In this document: piece after piece, positions 1-11,137 of the stretch
How positions within the stretch are numbered: position 1 is the stretch's first letter
How the letters are laid out: every line of letters starts with the position of its first letter
NCBI GenBank assembly: GCA_032717465.1
Contig: CM064715.1
Location: forward strand, 38,145,604 to 38,209,603
From: Coenobita brevimanus
Taxonomy: Eukaryota; Arthropoda; Malacostraca; Decapoda; Coenobitidae
Length of the DNA: 64,000 nt
Direction of reading: 5' to 3'
Program-made: the position numbers and the translations under genes
Notes under the pieces: generated by a model
What the model saw: only the letters and a program-made list of their open reading frames with translations
The model's database searches: none
Told to the model about the DNA's origin: nothing

Positions 1-32
1 GGTGGGGCACTAACCCACCACCAACCCTTTTA
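1..32 (-). repeat. Fragment of 5S-type SINE body
   Basis: The first bases (ggtggggcactaacccacc) resemble the body of the SINE at 14165-14285 (ggggcactaatcctccaccaa) and its reverse complement at 38431-38540. Only about 30 bp are visible because the window starts here, so this is a weak call. Confidence 0.35.
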
Positions 33-349
33 GTCGCCCATGTTTATCGTAGTTTCGAGTTACTTTTTATGTTATCATTATGCCCATGCTTGGAAAAGGG
101 AGTGAAAGGGTTGAATTTTCAGTCCTAAATGAGAAAACTGCCCATCCTCCGAGGCTGGTCTCTCCCACAGGAGATGAAAGTGGAGAGTCAAATCTGATTA
201 GCAATACGGAAGTTGAGTTGCAACTTCCAGCTCCCAAACCACGTGCCTGGCTAAAAATATAATTGTAATGCAGTTTCAAAACTACGAACAAGTCTAAATA
301 CTACGAAAACAGAGACAAAGCAGAAATAAATACGTTTATAAATGGGGGG
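33..349. other. Stretch with no recognised feature
   Basis: AT-rich sequence with only short chance open frames on both strands. I see no motif, repeat or gene. Confidence 0.5.
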
Positions 350-660
350 AAAACGTATTTTTTCCGTAATAACACGTTCACCTTTATCATTTTGTCTTGT
401 TATTTTCGCAATATATGTTGCTGTCTCATAAACAGGGTGGTTGTGTGCGTTTTGCAAGGGAGAAAAAAAATTTTATTTTCTGTCTGGGTCAATGGGTGTA
501 ACTATGTGTTATTAGGCATGGCACGAGTGAAAAAATCGTTCATCCACTCATCACAGCTGCAAGTGGTGAACTGACAGATGAGATGTGAGAGGGTGAAGTG
601 AAGGTCAGTCTCCCCCAGATGTTCACTCACTTCCTGAAAGTTTTTACAGTTTTCTAAAAG
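350..660 (+). repeat. Direct repeat copy 1, flanking an RTE-like fragment
   Basis: About 300 bp recurs at 1845-2147 in the same orientation. Shared landmarks in order are a GTATTTTT/TTATCAT block, ggtggttgtgtg, ttttgcaagngag, ttttctg(c/t)ctggg, ttaggcatggc, cactcatcaca, and ttttacagtttt at the end. Identity is roughly 75% by eye with small indels. The two copies bracket the RTE-like fragment, so they could be LTR-like ends, a tandem duplication split by a LINE, or two copies of an unknown short element. Confidence 0.5.
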
Positions 661-741
661 TCGCACTGCATTGAATGATTTAAACCATTACAACAAACCT
701 GAGCAAACTGGTAAAGATCTATCTATCTACAGCCTGACGCC

Positions 742-1830
742 CTAATCCCGCAAAGGGTGGCCGCAGACAAAACGCCTCCAAGTCGCTCTGTCACCCACCA
801 TTTGACTACCCTTCCCCCAACTCACCCCCCCCTCCCTCATATACCTCTCAACTTCATCCCTCCACCTCATCCTCGGTCTACCTCTCCCTCTCCCTCCCTC
901 CACCTCACCTACATACACCCTCTTAGTCAGTCTTTCATTCTCCATTCTCTCCACATGTCCAAACCACCTCAGTGTATTTCTCCTAATCTTCTCAACCACA
1001 TCCACATCCACCCCACAGCGTTCCTTCACTTCTTCATTCGTCAACCTGTCCCTCCACGTCACTCCACATGCTCCTCTCAAGTAACTCATTTCCACTGCTC
1101 TCACTCTTGACTTGTTCCCCTCTTGCAAGGTCCATGCCTCACTTCCATACGTCAGGGTAGGGATCACAATACTATCATGCAGTGACTTCTTAACTTCCAT
1201 ACTCACCTCCCTATTTCTCATCACTGCTTTCAGTGAACCAACAACCTTCCTTCCCTGCTGTACCCTTTCACGCACTTCATCTCCCAAAGTTCCATCCTTA
1301 CTCATCACACTACCCAAGTACTTGAATGCACTCACATTCTCCATATCCTCACCATCCAACCTCACTGCACACTCTGTGACTTCATTCCTCTCAAACACCA
1401 TAACTTTACTTTTGTTTACATTAACTTTCAGATTCCTCTTCTTACACACTGTCCCAAATTCATTCACCAAACCTTGCAACTCCCATTCAGGTTCATTCAA
1501 CAATACTGTATCATCAGCAAACAGCAACACCGGAAGCTTCCAAATCTCACCCTCATTCATTAGAGCCACCCCCACATCCACTGCCCTACCCTGCACCTCC
1601 TTTACAACCCCATCCATGTATATATTAAACAGCCATGGAGACATCACACAACCCTGTTTCAGTCCCACATTGAGATCAAAGAACTCACTCAGCTCACCAT
1701 CCACTCGCACCGTAACCCTAGCTCCCTCGTACATACTCTTCACAGCACTCAACAATTTCCCCTCCATTCCATGTATTCTTAATACCTTCCACATACCTTG
1801 CCTATCTATTCTGTCCTAAGTTTTCTCCAA
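742..1830 (-). pseudogene. RTE-like non-LTR retrotransposon, reverse transcriptase C-terminal half
   Basis: An open frame of 350 codons (1794 to 742, minus strand) carries RT palm motifs: GLKQGCVMSPWLFNIYMD near residue 45 and the catalytic LFADDTVLL near residue 90. The C-terminal block LRWFGHVERM followed by a GRGRGRPRMRW stretch is typical of RTE-type and related LINE proteins. Upstream of the first Met the frame still resembles DRIDRQGMW but contains a stop, so the 5' part (endonuclease and N-terminal RT) is missing and the copy is 5'-truncated, as is usual for LINEs. Clade assignment (RTE-like) is from motif style only. The frame ends just inside a repeat pair at 350-660 and 1845-2147. 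Confidence 0.85.
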
Positions 1831-1844
1831 GAAACCAAGACAAA

Positions 1845-2147
1845 AATGTATTTTTCACTTATTATCATGTCTTTTTTGCTTGTGACTGTATTAATTCATA
1901 ATCATAAATAGGTGGTTGTGTGTGTTTTGCAAGAGAGGACAAAGATGATATTTTCTGCCTGGGCCAAGATAATGGGTGTAGTTGTGTTTGTTTAGGCATG
2001 GCCAGGAACGAGAAAATCGAAAACCCACTCATCACACCAGCAGGCTCTGAAATGTTTGATGGGGTGTATGGGAGTGTAGCATAGGTCAGTCTGAAGATGT
2101 TCAGAACGTTCGTTCACTTCCCTCAAATTTTTACAGTTTTTTATAGG
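1845..2147 (+). repeat. Direct repeat copy 2, flanking an RTE-like fragment
   Basis: Second copy of the repeat at 350-660, same orientation, ending in the shared ttttacagtttt block. No coding potential is visible in either copy. Confidence 0.5.
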
Positions 2148-2329
2148 CCCAGCTCAAACAACGCCTGCGCCATTTATCAGTTAAACGTCATTCGACACCA
2201 GCTTCCACAGAGGGGTTAATGCTAAACACCAGGGAAACAATGCATGAACAATAAACATCCACACACACACAAAAAAAATCAACATGGTTGGAAAATCAGC
2301 TATCTGACACCAGTCAGAACAGCAAACAC

Positions 2330-2683
2330 TAAATTGGAATAATTATCTCCAAACACTTGATCACAAAATAAACACCAGCAAACTCTACAAAACACTAAAC
2401 AGCATCACACTCTCCAACAGCAACACTACACAATTACATGCTGCCATCACAAAAACAGACACCATACCATCAAACAAACAACAAGAAAACACTCTCATCA
2501 ATCACTTCTCACATGCCAGCCATCTAGACCTCCATAGCGATGACCGACGTGTCATCCGATACAAGAGACAGTTCCCCAAAGACCCGGACTTTGCACCTTT
2601 CAATTACAAAAAGACAATGCATATCATTAACAACCTTAAGTACTCACCTGCTTGTGGATCAGACATCATAAGCAACATACACC
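2330..2683 (+). pseudogene. Jockey-like LINE, part 1 (linker before RT)
   Basis: Translated in pieces, this region reads like the segment between endonuclease and RT of Jockey-type LINEs: a W..YL..LD block, then LINHFSHASHLDLH, then DRRVIRYKRQFPKDPDFAPF, ending in SPACGSDIISNIHL, the usual entry to RT. The protein is interrupted at 2684 by a piggyBac-like element and resumes at 3464 without loss of a codon. The region from about 2150 may already belong to the same LINE (a KQRLRHLSVKR-like stretch), but that is uncertain. Confidence 0.7.
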
Positions 2684-2687
2684 TTAA

Positions 2688-3459
2688 CCTGCCCCATCCC
2701 GACCACTTTCCCACCGCTGACTCCCCCCAATCCCGACCATTTTTGGATTTTTTTTTTTTTTTTTTTTTTTGGCCCAAACCTCTGCTTTCGGTGAGAAACA
2801 TCGAAAACTCATAGAGAAATCGCTCACCTGAGGTTTAAAATACTCGATACAGGTAGCAGTATCTCCTCACCTTACTGGGTTTTCTATCAGGCTGGCTCCA
2901 AAGAAAACAAGTTCTATGGGAGTGTAACCATTCCACACCACTCATAAACGATAATTATTTATTTATTTGGTACGAATTTATATGTAATACGAGAGTATAT
3001 TGGTTTTCACACAGTAATATAGGCAATATAAGCATTGTTTCACTCATGAAACACATCAACATACCTGACCTTTTTTGGCGAAATTACCTAATCATCATTT
3101 CTGACTGTTTCTTCCTCTAATGCTATATAAAGTTTGTCCTCCACATTGTCATCGATTGGGGAATCACTCTGGCCCTGAATTTCGTACCGTGGCATGGCAT
3201 GGCTTTACTGGCCAGGTCACTGGTAACAGGTGAATTGCAGAGAAAATGGCGTGCGGGGAGGTCATGCTGGGTAAGGCATTGTCCCTGCCTGGGATCTTGT
3301 AGAGGAAGGTGTCCCGTGTATACGTACCAAAAATCACTCGCGAAAATTGAAAATTGTGCAAATTAGGGACCTTGCAATAGATTCGTGTTTATGAACGTCA
3401 ACGGGATTGGCAGTGACAAAACGTGTGGACGTTAATTCACGGTGACGGGACGCCGCGGG
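2688..3459 (-). mobile_element. piggyBac-like non-autonomous element, copy 1 (772 bp)
   Basis: The element lies between two TTAA sites (2684-2687 and 3460-3463). Its ends, CCTGCCCCATCCCGACC and the reverse complement CCCGCGGCGTCCCGTCACC, are imperfect inverted repeats starting CCYGC. Removing the element and one TTAA restores an uninterrupted Jockey-like reading frame (codons for IHL then KHLGPQG), which fixes the boundaries. A second copy of 767 bp is at 15892-16658. A minus-strand frame near 3361-3164 contains a TWPVK segment shared with copy 2, probably a remnant of a transposase N-terminus. No DDD catalytic core is present, so it must have been mobilised in trans. A poly-T run sits at about 2750-2771. 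Confidence 0.8.
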
Positions 3460-3463
3460 TTAA

Positions 3464-4737
3464 ACACCTTGGACCACAAGGCATACAGGCACTCACCAAG
3501 ATATCAAACTACAGCAACTTACACAACATAATACCCAACATCTGGAAGCATGACACTATCATCATTATCCTCAACCCCAACAAAGATCCCCACGTTACCT
3601 TCCTCACACTGCCCCATCACACTCCTCTGCATCCCTTCCAACGTCACTGAACGACTGGTATTACCAGTTACACCTCACAACCCCCTAGCCCCATCACAAC
3701 ATGGTTTTAGGCCACTACACTCCACAACACACTTCTTACAGACCTTACACAGAGATTTTTTGATGGCATGAATTCAACTAAGCCACCACACAGAACACTC
3801 CTTGTATTTGAAGCTATCTCCCGCCACAACCTCACAAACACAATATTCAACATAAACATGCACAATAGCACAAAAGATGGTGGCAAACCATTTAGCAGGC
3901 AGATGTGCACATGTAACATTTGCCAATCAATCTTCGAACATCAGAAACTTGACAAACGGTTTCCCCCAAGGATGTGTTTTGTCTCCTACTCTCTTTCACC
4001 TATACATGCATGACATACCTACCACGAATACACATAGCTTCCTATGCGGATGACGTAACACGTACATGTACACACCAAAACGCAAACACAGCCACACACA
4101 TCCTCCAACATTACCTCAACACACTACATGATTGGTTCACCACAAAAAGGCTCAAATAGCCCTAGCCAAATCTACAGTGACCCTGCTCACAAACTGGACA
4201 GCAGAACATAGTCACATTCCATACCTCATCATAAACAACACTCCCCTACCACACACACACACACACACACACACTGAAAATCCTTGGTGTAACATACATC
4301 AATGTCATTTAAACAACACATCACAAACATTAAAGTTAAATTAACACCAAGGCTCAAAGCCTTGAGGTCACTTGCCCATACAACATTTGGACACAACAAA
4401 GAAACCACCACCACAGTATACTAACAATATATATACTGTTCATTCAGTGATAAATTATGCAAGCCCTGCTCGGGCTTCTAACCTCACTAAAACACACTAC
4501 AAAACTCTACAGACTATACAAAGAAAGGGCCTAAAAATAATCACAGGCTGCACATCTACTAAACCCACAGACCACTGACACAAAGAAACCAAAATCCTCA
4601 AAATCATGGATCATCTAGACATGAGAGGCATACAAATTCTTGCCACAGCCTCCACATACCCACACCATCCACTACACTACATGGCAGCACATCCATACAC
4701 ACCAAGAAACATCAAAACAACACCCAGCATGTGAAGG
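3464..4737 (+). pseudogene. Jockey-like LINE, part 2 (reverse transcriptase)
   Basis: Continuation of the LINE at 2330-2683. Recognisable RT blocks in order are KHLGPQGIQALTKISNYS, IIPNIWKHDTIIIILNPNKD, QHGFRPLHST, FPQGCVLSPTLFHLYMHDIP, ASYADD (catalytic YADD near 4037-4055), then a thumb-like region with HSVINYASPARAS and LQTIQRKGLKIITGC. Blocks lie in different frames, so the copy carries several frameshifts and stops. It is interrupted at about 4737 by a CR1-like LINE and resumes at about 12638. A (CA)12 run at 4251-4274 lies inside it. Confidence 0.8.
4251..4274 (+). repeat. (CA)n microsatellite
   Basis: Twelve uninterrupted AC units inside the Jockey-like LINE, likely an expansion that shifts the old reading frame. 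Confidence 0.9.
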
Positions 4738-5019
4738 GATTCAACCGAGTAGGACGTGCGACATCGGCGCTCCATACCGAATCAACACGGCCAGTGGCAT
4801 TACCTAAATTAGCATCTTTGCATGAGTCAAGCTCTGTACTAGGTTAGACTAATTGATTTTTCATTATTAAAAGGAAAAAAAATAATAAGTTTAAACAAGA
4901 CTTGTTCAAACAGGAAAGAAAAACAAGACAAAAGAATAATGCTGAGTCATCTGAGGTTTGTTTAGACTACAACAACACGGGGATTGTAAGTATATACTTT
5001 GCACCTATAGTATTGCAAA

Positions 5020-6047
5020 ATGGATACATACTTTAGTAAAGCAAATTTGGAAAAGAAAAGAGATAAAAGTAAAAAGCAAAATGATGATTTCTACCAAGAA
5101 CTGGTTGAAGTGGAGATTCACAATAGACTGGTTGAACGTGTAAACAAACTAGAAATGGCTTTCAAAATTGAAATTGATGAAAAAAAAGAAGCAAATGCAC
5201 TTGCAAAAGGAAGAAATAAAAAAACTAGGAAGGGAGGCCAATAAGAAAGACACAACCATCAGTGAACTAACAGTGGAATTGAGTACTCTTAGGAAGAAAG
5301 TGAGTGAAATGGCAAGTACAGTAGTCAATCACGAGAGTGATATGGAAGATTTAAAAAATGACACAGAGACAATTAGGCAAGTAAGCAGTCTTATTGACCA
5401 GAGCAGTGATATTGAGGAGAAGATAACACAGGTGAATGAAGCTGTGCAAAGCTACAAAAATGATGTGGAAACCACGTATGCTGAAATGGTGAAAGTAAAG
5501 AAAGACATAGAAACTAGGGTGGAGCAAAAATGCATTAAAAAAGAAGTGAAAAGAATAATCCAAAACAATCCAAAGTTAGTCAGAGATTCAGTAGATATAA
5601 ACAAATCTAAAGTAATCACTGGTATAGAAGAGGAAGATCTAAAAAACAAGATCACAAGAGACAAAAAGGAGATGGCAAATGTAATGACCTTACTGAAGGA
5701 AGTATCAGAGGAAAAATGTAGTAAAGACATAGAGGAACACAAAAGGTTAGGGAAATACGAGAAAAGCAAGACAAGACCTCTAAAGGTGACTTTCCAGAGT
5801 GTAAACACTGTGGAAGAGATACTAAAAAATGCAAAGAATCGTATGGAAAAAGAAGTTCAAAAATGTATGGATAAAAAGATGCCTAACACAAGAGGAACTG
5901 GAATTACTGAAAGAGAAAAGGGAGAAAGCAAAAACAAAAAATGAGGGAAGATCGGAAGAGGAGAAGAAGAAGTTTTTTTACAAAGTAATAGGATTGCAGG
6001 TACGAAAGTGGTACACAAACAGGATGGAAGAAAAAGGAGGAAGGTAG
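5020..6047 (+). pseudogene. CR1-like LINE ORF1 protein (coiled coil, nucleic-acid-binding type)
   Basis: Starts MDTYFSKANLEKK and reads through about 340 codons if two frameshifts (near 5195 and 5845) are allowed. The first half is a long charged heptad-rich segment, likely coiled coil (for example IDQSSDIEEKITQVNEAV and YAEMVKVKKDIETRVEQK). The second half (VITGIEEEDLK, RLGKYEKSKTRPLKVTF, EEILKNAKN, RCLTQEELELLKEKREKAK) matches the general pattern of LINE ORF1 RNA-binding domains, where RPLKV.F precedes a helix. The role would be RNA chaperone and RNP assembly. The homologous ORF1 on the minus strand at 43731-44777 is similar in sequence and also frameshifted, so neither copy looks functional. 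Confidence 0.7.
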
Positions 6048-7476
6048 TAGAACCATGTCATGACAAGTATATAAACAAGAAGATAAAGTTGATGTACTCA
6101 AATGTGGATGGAATGGTACCTAAATTACTAGAGATGAATGATTATGTCAGAGAAAATGAACCACAAATAATATGCCTAACTGAAACAAAATTAACACCAA
6201 GGATATCCAATGACATACTAAACTTAGAGGAATATGATATATGGAGAAGAGACAGAAATTTAAAAAAAGGAGGAGGAATTATAATATTAACTAAGAAAAA
6301 TCTAAAAGTCAATGAAATAAAACTAGATATACCATCACAAGCAGAACTGATTGCAGTAGAGATCGACACATCTGAAGGTAAAGTAATTGTAGCCAATTTG
6401 TACATGCCACCCAGATCAAACACATGGGAAAGAGATGAATATGAGGACCTGGCAGAGAGTACAATTCAGAGTTTAAGATCATTACTACATAAAATGGAAG
6501 AGAAATCAGAAAGAATTATACTAACTGGGGATTTCAATACAAATATAAATTCGAATACTCTAGATATAATTAGCCAAGAAAGCTGTTGGGACCAAAAGCT
6601 CCTGGATCTCGTACAAGAGTTCTTCCTAAAGCAACATGTGAGGGAAACCACCAGAAAAAGAGGACTTGATGTACCTTCAGTGCTAGATCTAATGTTTACT
6701 AGGCAAGAAAATGATATTGACAGTTTAATATATCTCCCTCCACTCGGCAAAAGCAACATGCAGTACTAAATTATAACTTCAGGATAGCATATGACATAGT
6801 AAACAGCAATGACAGTTACAAAAAAGGGCCTAAACTTTAAAAAGGGAAATTATCAAGACCTATAGAAGTATTTCTTAGAAGTTGATTGGGAAAATGAGCT
6901 TAGAGGACAAGATTTAAATGCTGTATATAAAAAATTCTGTGAATTTTATGAAATAGGAGTCCAGAAGTACATCCCACAGCACAAAGAAGCAGATAAGAGA
7001 ATACAGAAATGGTTCAATACAGAATGTAAAAAATCAAAAGAAAGAAGAGATTTGTTGTGGAATAGATACAGAAGACATAATAGTGAAAGGGCGTATAATA
7101 ATTACAAACAGGCAAGAAACGATTATACAAGAATAAGGAGGGAAGCCCAAAAACAGTTTGAGGAGGATATAATAAATAAAAGTAGTGATCAACCAAAGCT
7201 GTTTTACAGCTATATCAGAAGCAAAACCAAAGTAAAAGATATAATACAATCCATTACGGACGAGGGAATCACTTACACGCAAGAGAAGGATATTTGTGAA
7301 GCACTAAATAAGAATTTCCAATTAGTTTTTACAAAAGAAAAAAATTTTGAGAGGGACTAATGTGGAACATGCATGTCCACACATCCTACCAGATATACAA
7401 ATAGCAGAAAAAGTAATACAGGAGGAGTTAAGTAGATTAGACAGAGGAAAAGCAAGTGGTCCTGATGAAATTTCAT
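6008..7476 (+). pseudogene. CR1-like LINE ORF2, endonuclease and linker
   Basis: The APE-type endonuclease reads in one frame to 6769: YSNVDG, ICLTETKL (catalytic Glu), GGGIIILTKK, NLYMPPRS, and ILTGDFN (catalytic Asp). At the final motif the second LINE copy has KSDHAVL, whereas here a one-base loss gives KSNMQY and a stop, so the SDH active-site motif is destroyed. The linker continues in another frame at 7052-7360 (RRHNSERAYNNYKQARNDY, SKTKVKDIIQSITDEGITY) and up to KASGPDEISC, where the LTR element at 7479 interrupts. The remaining RT is at 11138-12588. Confidence 0.8.
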
Positions 7477-7478
7477 GT

Positions 7479-8145
7479 TGTTGGGACTCCATATTATAAT
7501 TGCAAATCATAATAGATAGATAGATAAATAGATAGATAGAGAGACAGATAGAAGCAGGGAGTCAGATGATGAGAAGGTATTGTGTCTGCGAGAATCGAGC
7601 AATGCTAAACATGCTTACACACTCTTAACTCAAGGAATGCTTATTAGGCACACGAAAGCGCCTAGTGACCATACACACACATACACACATACTCACACAC
7701 AGGCTTCTAGAACTTTCCACTCACAAGGAACACACGTGATACAACCCCTGCTACACCAGAATTTAGAAAAGAGAGCTCAGAAGGAGGTTAGCCACAGAAC
7801 AGGCAGGAGCAGGAGACAGGCCTTAGAAGAGACAGGTCGCAGGGAGAAGGGCTTGGCAACTTGAGAGAGAGACAGAGAGAGCGAGACAGAGAGATAGCTA
7901 GCGGGACTGGACTCTATACTTCGCTCTGTGTGAGAGACTTGTTAACATTTTCCAAGACAAATAAAAATAGTCCCATACAATTCTTTACCTCTCCTGTCAC
8001 TACATGACAAATGAGAAAGAAGATTATCTACTACAAGCTACTCCAGTATAATAACCGCTCGTCCACAAGTCGAATATATATACTGTATATAACTCAACCA
8101 CAAAGGAACCACAAAGTCTTTTATGACATTTAGTCTTTTATGACA
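7479..8145 (+). repeat. 5' LTR of element L copy 1
   Basis: 667 bp, TG...CA, with a (GATA)n run near its start and a small internal duplication of tttagtcttttatgaca at the 3' end that accounts for much of the length difference from the 636-bp 3' LTR. Confidence 0.85.
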
Positions 8146-8147
8146 TT

Positions 8148-8162
8148 TGGTAGCAGCGAACG
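8148..8162 (+). promoter_or_regulatory. Primer-binding site of element L
   Basis: TGGTAGCAGCGAACG starts two bases after the 5' LTR. The first nine bases match the sequence complementary to the 3' end of animal initiator-Met tRNA (from general knowledge); the rest does not, so the primer identity is tentative. The same site occurs in reverse at 58727-58741. Confidence 0.5.
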
Positions 8163-9169
8163 TATACGAACCTCGTCTACGAATCAACATTGAATTCCTA
8201 CAAAATATCAAGATTGAAAAAAAAAAAAAACTCTCACAACCAACAACTCGACCAGCTCCTGACAATATTCTCTCCAACCAGCCCCCTCCGTCTCCCCAAT
8301 CATCATGCTGATGCAGAGGTGAAGAGATCACACAATGCCTTGCAAGTAGTTTAACAAAATATTGATACGATCTTGCAATTTCTACGACGAATCAGCAAAC
8401 TACAACCGTCTACAATCAACTACAATTAACAACTCTACGTCGTCTGTATAATCTTCTACACACACCTACAAGTAGCAGCAGTCTTCATCCTACAAAGAGT
8501 AAATCACAAGAAAAAAGGACCACGACTACCTCGAGGAAGAAAAACGGAACAAACAAACGAAGAGTGAGACACGACTCATAACTCATCCTACTCACTAGTC
8601 TTCACTCAAGTTACTCATCGCTACTCATTCACTCACCACAGCTACCAGTGTGGGAAGTTGAGGTCATCATGCGTGCTTGCTGAAAAGACGCCACGTCAGT
8701 CAACTCACCACTTGCACCACCACTCACACCATTCCCACCACGGTAAAAATTAGTGAGTTACATAGTTACTTCATTTATACAATACACAGTGATAGACAAT
8801 AAGCTTCTGCACAAACATATAAAACGTGCTGTATAGTTACAGCTTAAATACACATACTTACTACAGTTATCTGCATAACTCAAACACTAAATAATCACCA
8901 ACAATAAATATTCTACACTGTATATATTCATTCATTTATTATAACGTTTATTTACTACCAACGAGTGTTACCATTTATACCTACATAAAATACGTGTTTC
9001 ATACGTACAACTATACATTATTATATCTACAAAGTAATAAAGAAAATATACCATCACAGTTACTCAGTGAGCGATTAAAAGAACTGTATTAAACATTTAT
9101 TAATTAAAGCTACCTAGTGGAAACATATAAATTAAGTTACAAGGTAAACTAGAGAGAAAAAAAAAAAAA

Positions 9170-9277
9170 ATGGCCAACACAAATGACGTTAGCAAGAGTG
9201 AACATCTTCAACACAATCGTGAAGACAACGATTTCCACACAGTGCTGACACACATTACCCACGATAGGTACAAGTGA
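9170..9277 (+). pseudogene. Short gag-start remnant in element L
   Basis: A 35-codon frame begins ATGGCCAAC directly after an A-rich run (starts MANTNDVSKSEHLQHN). The copy at 57603 (minus) keeps about 27 of these codons with a few replacements before the frames diverge. Position and an initiating Met-Ala suggest the first codons of gag, kept perhaps for RNA packaging rather than protein. No domain is recognisable. Confidence 0.4.
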
Positions 9278-9489
9278 ACAACAAGTCAGTGTATATAGTT
9301 AATACTGTATATAGTGTATATATATTTTTTTTTATATAAAATAACAAAATATGGGACTATATAATATCATTTTCAGTAATATCTGTGCAATATAAACTAA
9401 ACTTTAAAAAAGTATCCCAAGGAAATTAGCCAGTAATTATGCAACCTTGAACAACAGGGAATAAGCGTACACAAGCGAAACAAAACAAA

Positions 9490-9729
9490 CTATAGAAAAT
9501 CAATAAATACAAAAACAAAAAAAGAAAGAAAAGTAAGAAAGAAAAAAAAAAGAAATAGAGTAAGATCACATAACAAACAAATGAAAATAAGTGTAAGTGT
9601 TACTACATATGCCAAAATACCACATAAACTACAAACAAAAAAGCAAATTGTTGTCTCCACAAGCAAGTGGCATGACACATCACTATCATCGACCGCAGCA
9701 TATGTTAGGACTGCAATTATTACAATCAT
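9490..9729 (-). other. Antisense hydrophobic open frame in element L
   Basis: On the strand opposite to the element, 79 codons encode a very hydrophobic, Phe/Leu-rich sequence (for example TICFFVCSLCGIL). The equivalent of copy 2 (about 57060-57350, plus) stays open despite a 3-bp indel. Differences I compared are mostly amino-acid changing, and AT-rich DNA easily yields such frames, so I do not call a gene. Confidence 0.25.
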
Positions 9730-10240
9730 GTAACGACAAACGATTGCATTATGTTACACTTGCTACAATTATGTAACTACAAACGATATGTAACAATTAT
9801 GTAACTCCATATTATAATTATGTAATGACAAACGATTGCATTATGTTACACTTATTACAATTATGTAACTACAAACGATATGTAACAATTATGTAACGAC
9901 AAATGATTGCATTATGTTTGACTTGCTACAATTATGTAACTACAAACAATATGTACCAATTTATGTAACAGCTGCATTAACAAGATGTAACTTTCATGTA
10001 ACTTTAACTACAATTATGTAACTACAAACGATATGTAACAATTATGTAACGACAAACGATTGCATTATGTTACACTTTGCCAATTAACAGTTGCATTAAC
10101 AAGATGTAACTTTGATGTACCTTTAACTACAATTATAAGGCCAAGACACTTATGTAATAGTTGCATTAACAAAATGTAACTACATTTATAAGGCCAACAC
10201 AATTATGCATTTCACTACAATAACCCAAGTACATACTGTA
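9720..10240 (+). repeat. AT-rich degenerate tandem repeats inside element L
   Basis: Motifs such as caattatgtaactacaaacga, tatgtaacaattatgtaac and acgacaaacgattgcattatg recur in variable order. The same array, longer, lies at about 56349-57060 in the other copy. Confidence 0.8.
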
Positions 10241-10497
10241 TTACAGTTAAATAATTTACTTCTAATGCATTTATTCAAATATGTATACAACTTGTTTAAA
10301 ATGTAATATTACTAAATAATCACTATTTACTATAAATATTATATGTATACAATATTCATACAATTATGTTACTTTTACAATATTACGTAATTCACTTAAT
10401 TAACTTATAGGTTCATTATAATGTGTATATAATATGTATTAATATGTTATGACTATTAACTGTCGATGGTACGCCATTTTCGCGTGGCCGAGCAATA

Positions 10498-11133
10498 TGT
10501 TGGGACTCCATATTATAATTGCAAATCATAATATAGATAGATAAATAGATAGATAGAGAGACAGATAGAAGCAGGGAGTCAGATGATGAGAAGGTATTGT
10601 GTCTGCGAGAATCGAGCAATGCTAAACATGCTTACACACTCTTAGCTCAAGGAATGCTTATTAGGCACACGACAGCGCCTAGTGACCATACACACACACT
10701 CACACACAGGCTTCTAGAACTTTCCACTCACAAGGAACACACGTGATACAACCCCTGCTACACCAGAATTTAGGAAAGAGAGCTCAGAAGGAGGTTAGCC
10801 ACAGAACAGGCAGGAGCAGAAGGAGACAGGCCTTAGAAGAGACAGGTCGCAGGGAGAAGGGCTTGGCAACTTGAGAGAGTGACAGAGAGAGCGAGACAGA
10901 GAGATAGCTAGCGGGACTGGACTCTATACTTTGCTCTGTGTGAGAGACTTGTTAATATTTTCCAAGACAAATAAAAATAGTCCCATACTATTCTTTACCA
11001 CTCCTGTCACTACATGACAAATGGGAAAGAAGATTATCTACTACAAGCTACTCCAGTATAATAACCGCTCGTCCACAAGTCTAATATATATATATAACTC
11101 AACCACAAAGGAACCACAAAGTCTTTTATGACA
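10498..11133 (+). repeat. 3' LTR of element L copy 1
   Basis: 636 bp, nearly identical to the 5' LTR apart from short indels in the GATA, CA and AGG runs and a few substitutions. It is followed directly by the ATGT target duplication. Confidence 0.85.
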
Positions 11134-11137
11134 ATGT

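Larger units (their letters stand above)
7479..11133 (+). mobile_element. Non-autonomous LTR retrotransposon L, copy 1 (3655 bp)
   Basis: Two LTRs (7479-8145 and 10498-11133) start TGTTGGGACTCC and end TTATGACA. The flanks are ATGT at 7475-7478 and 11134-11137, a 4-bp target duplication, and the broken CR1-like frame rejoins across it. The 2.35-kb interior has no gag-pol, only a short gag-like start (9170-9277) and AT-rich repeats. A related copy in the opposite orientation is at 55301-59387. I see no purine-rich tract directly before the 3' LTR. It must depend on another element for movement, so it is LARD/TRIM-like. The superfamily (gypsy or BEL) cannot be told from this copy. Confidence 0.85.

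Noticed and set aside
757..1819. Plus-strand frames (117 and 235 codons) over the RTE-like region
   Set aside because: Antisense of the reverse transcriptase frame that carries the FADD and GLKQG motifs.
7481..7505. Homology between the L element LTR start and the TIR element at 62888 (both contain ACTCCATATTATA)
   Set aside because: Only about 13 bp of AT-rich match, with different terminal bases and duplication lengths (4 and 8 bp); treated as chance.
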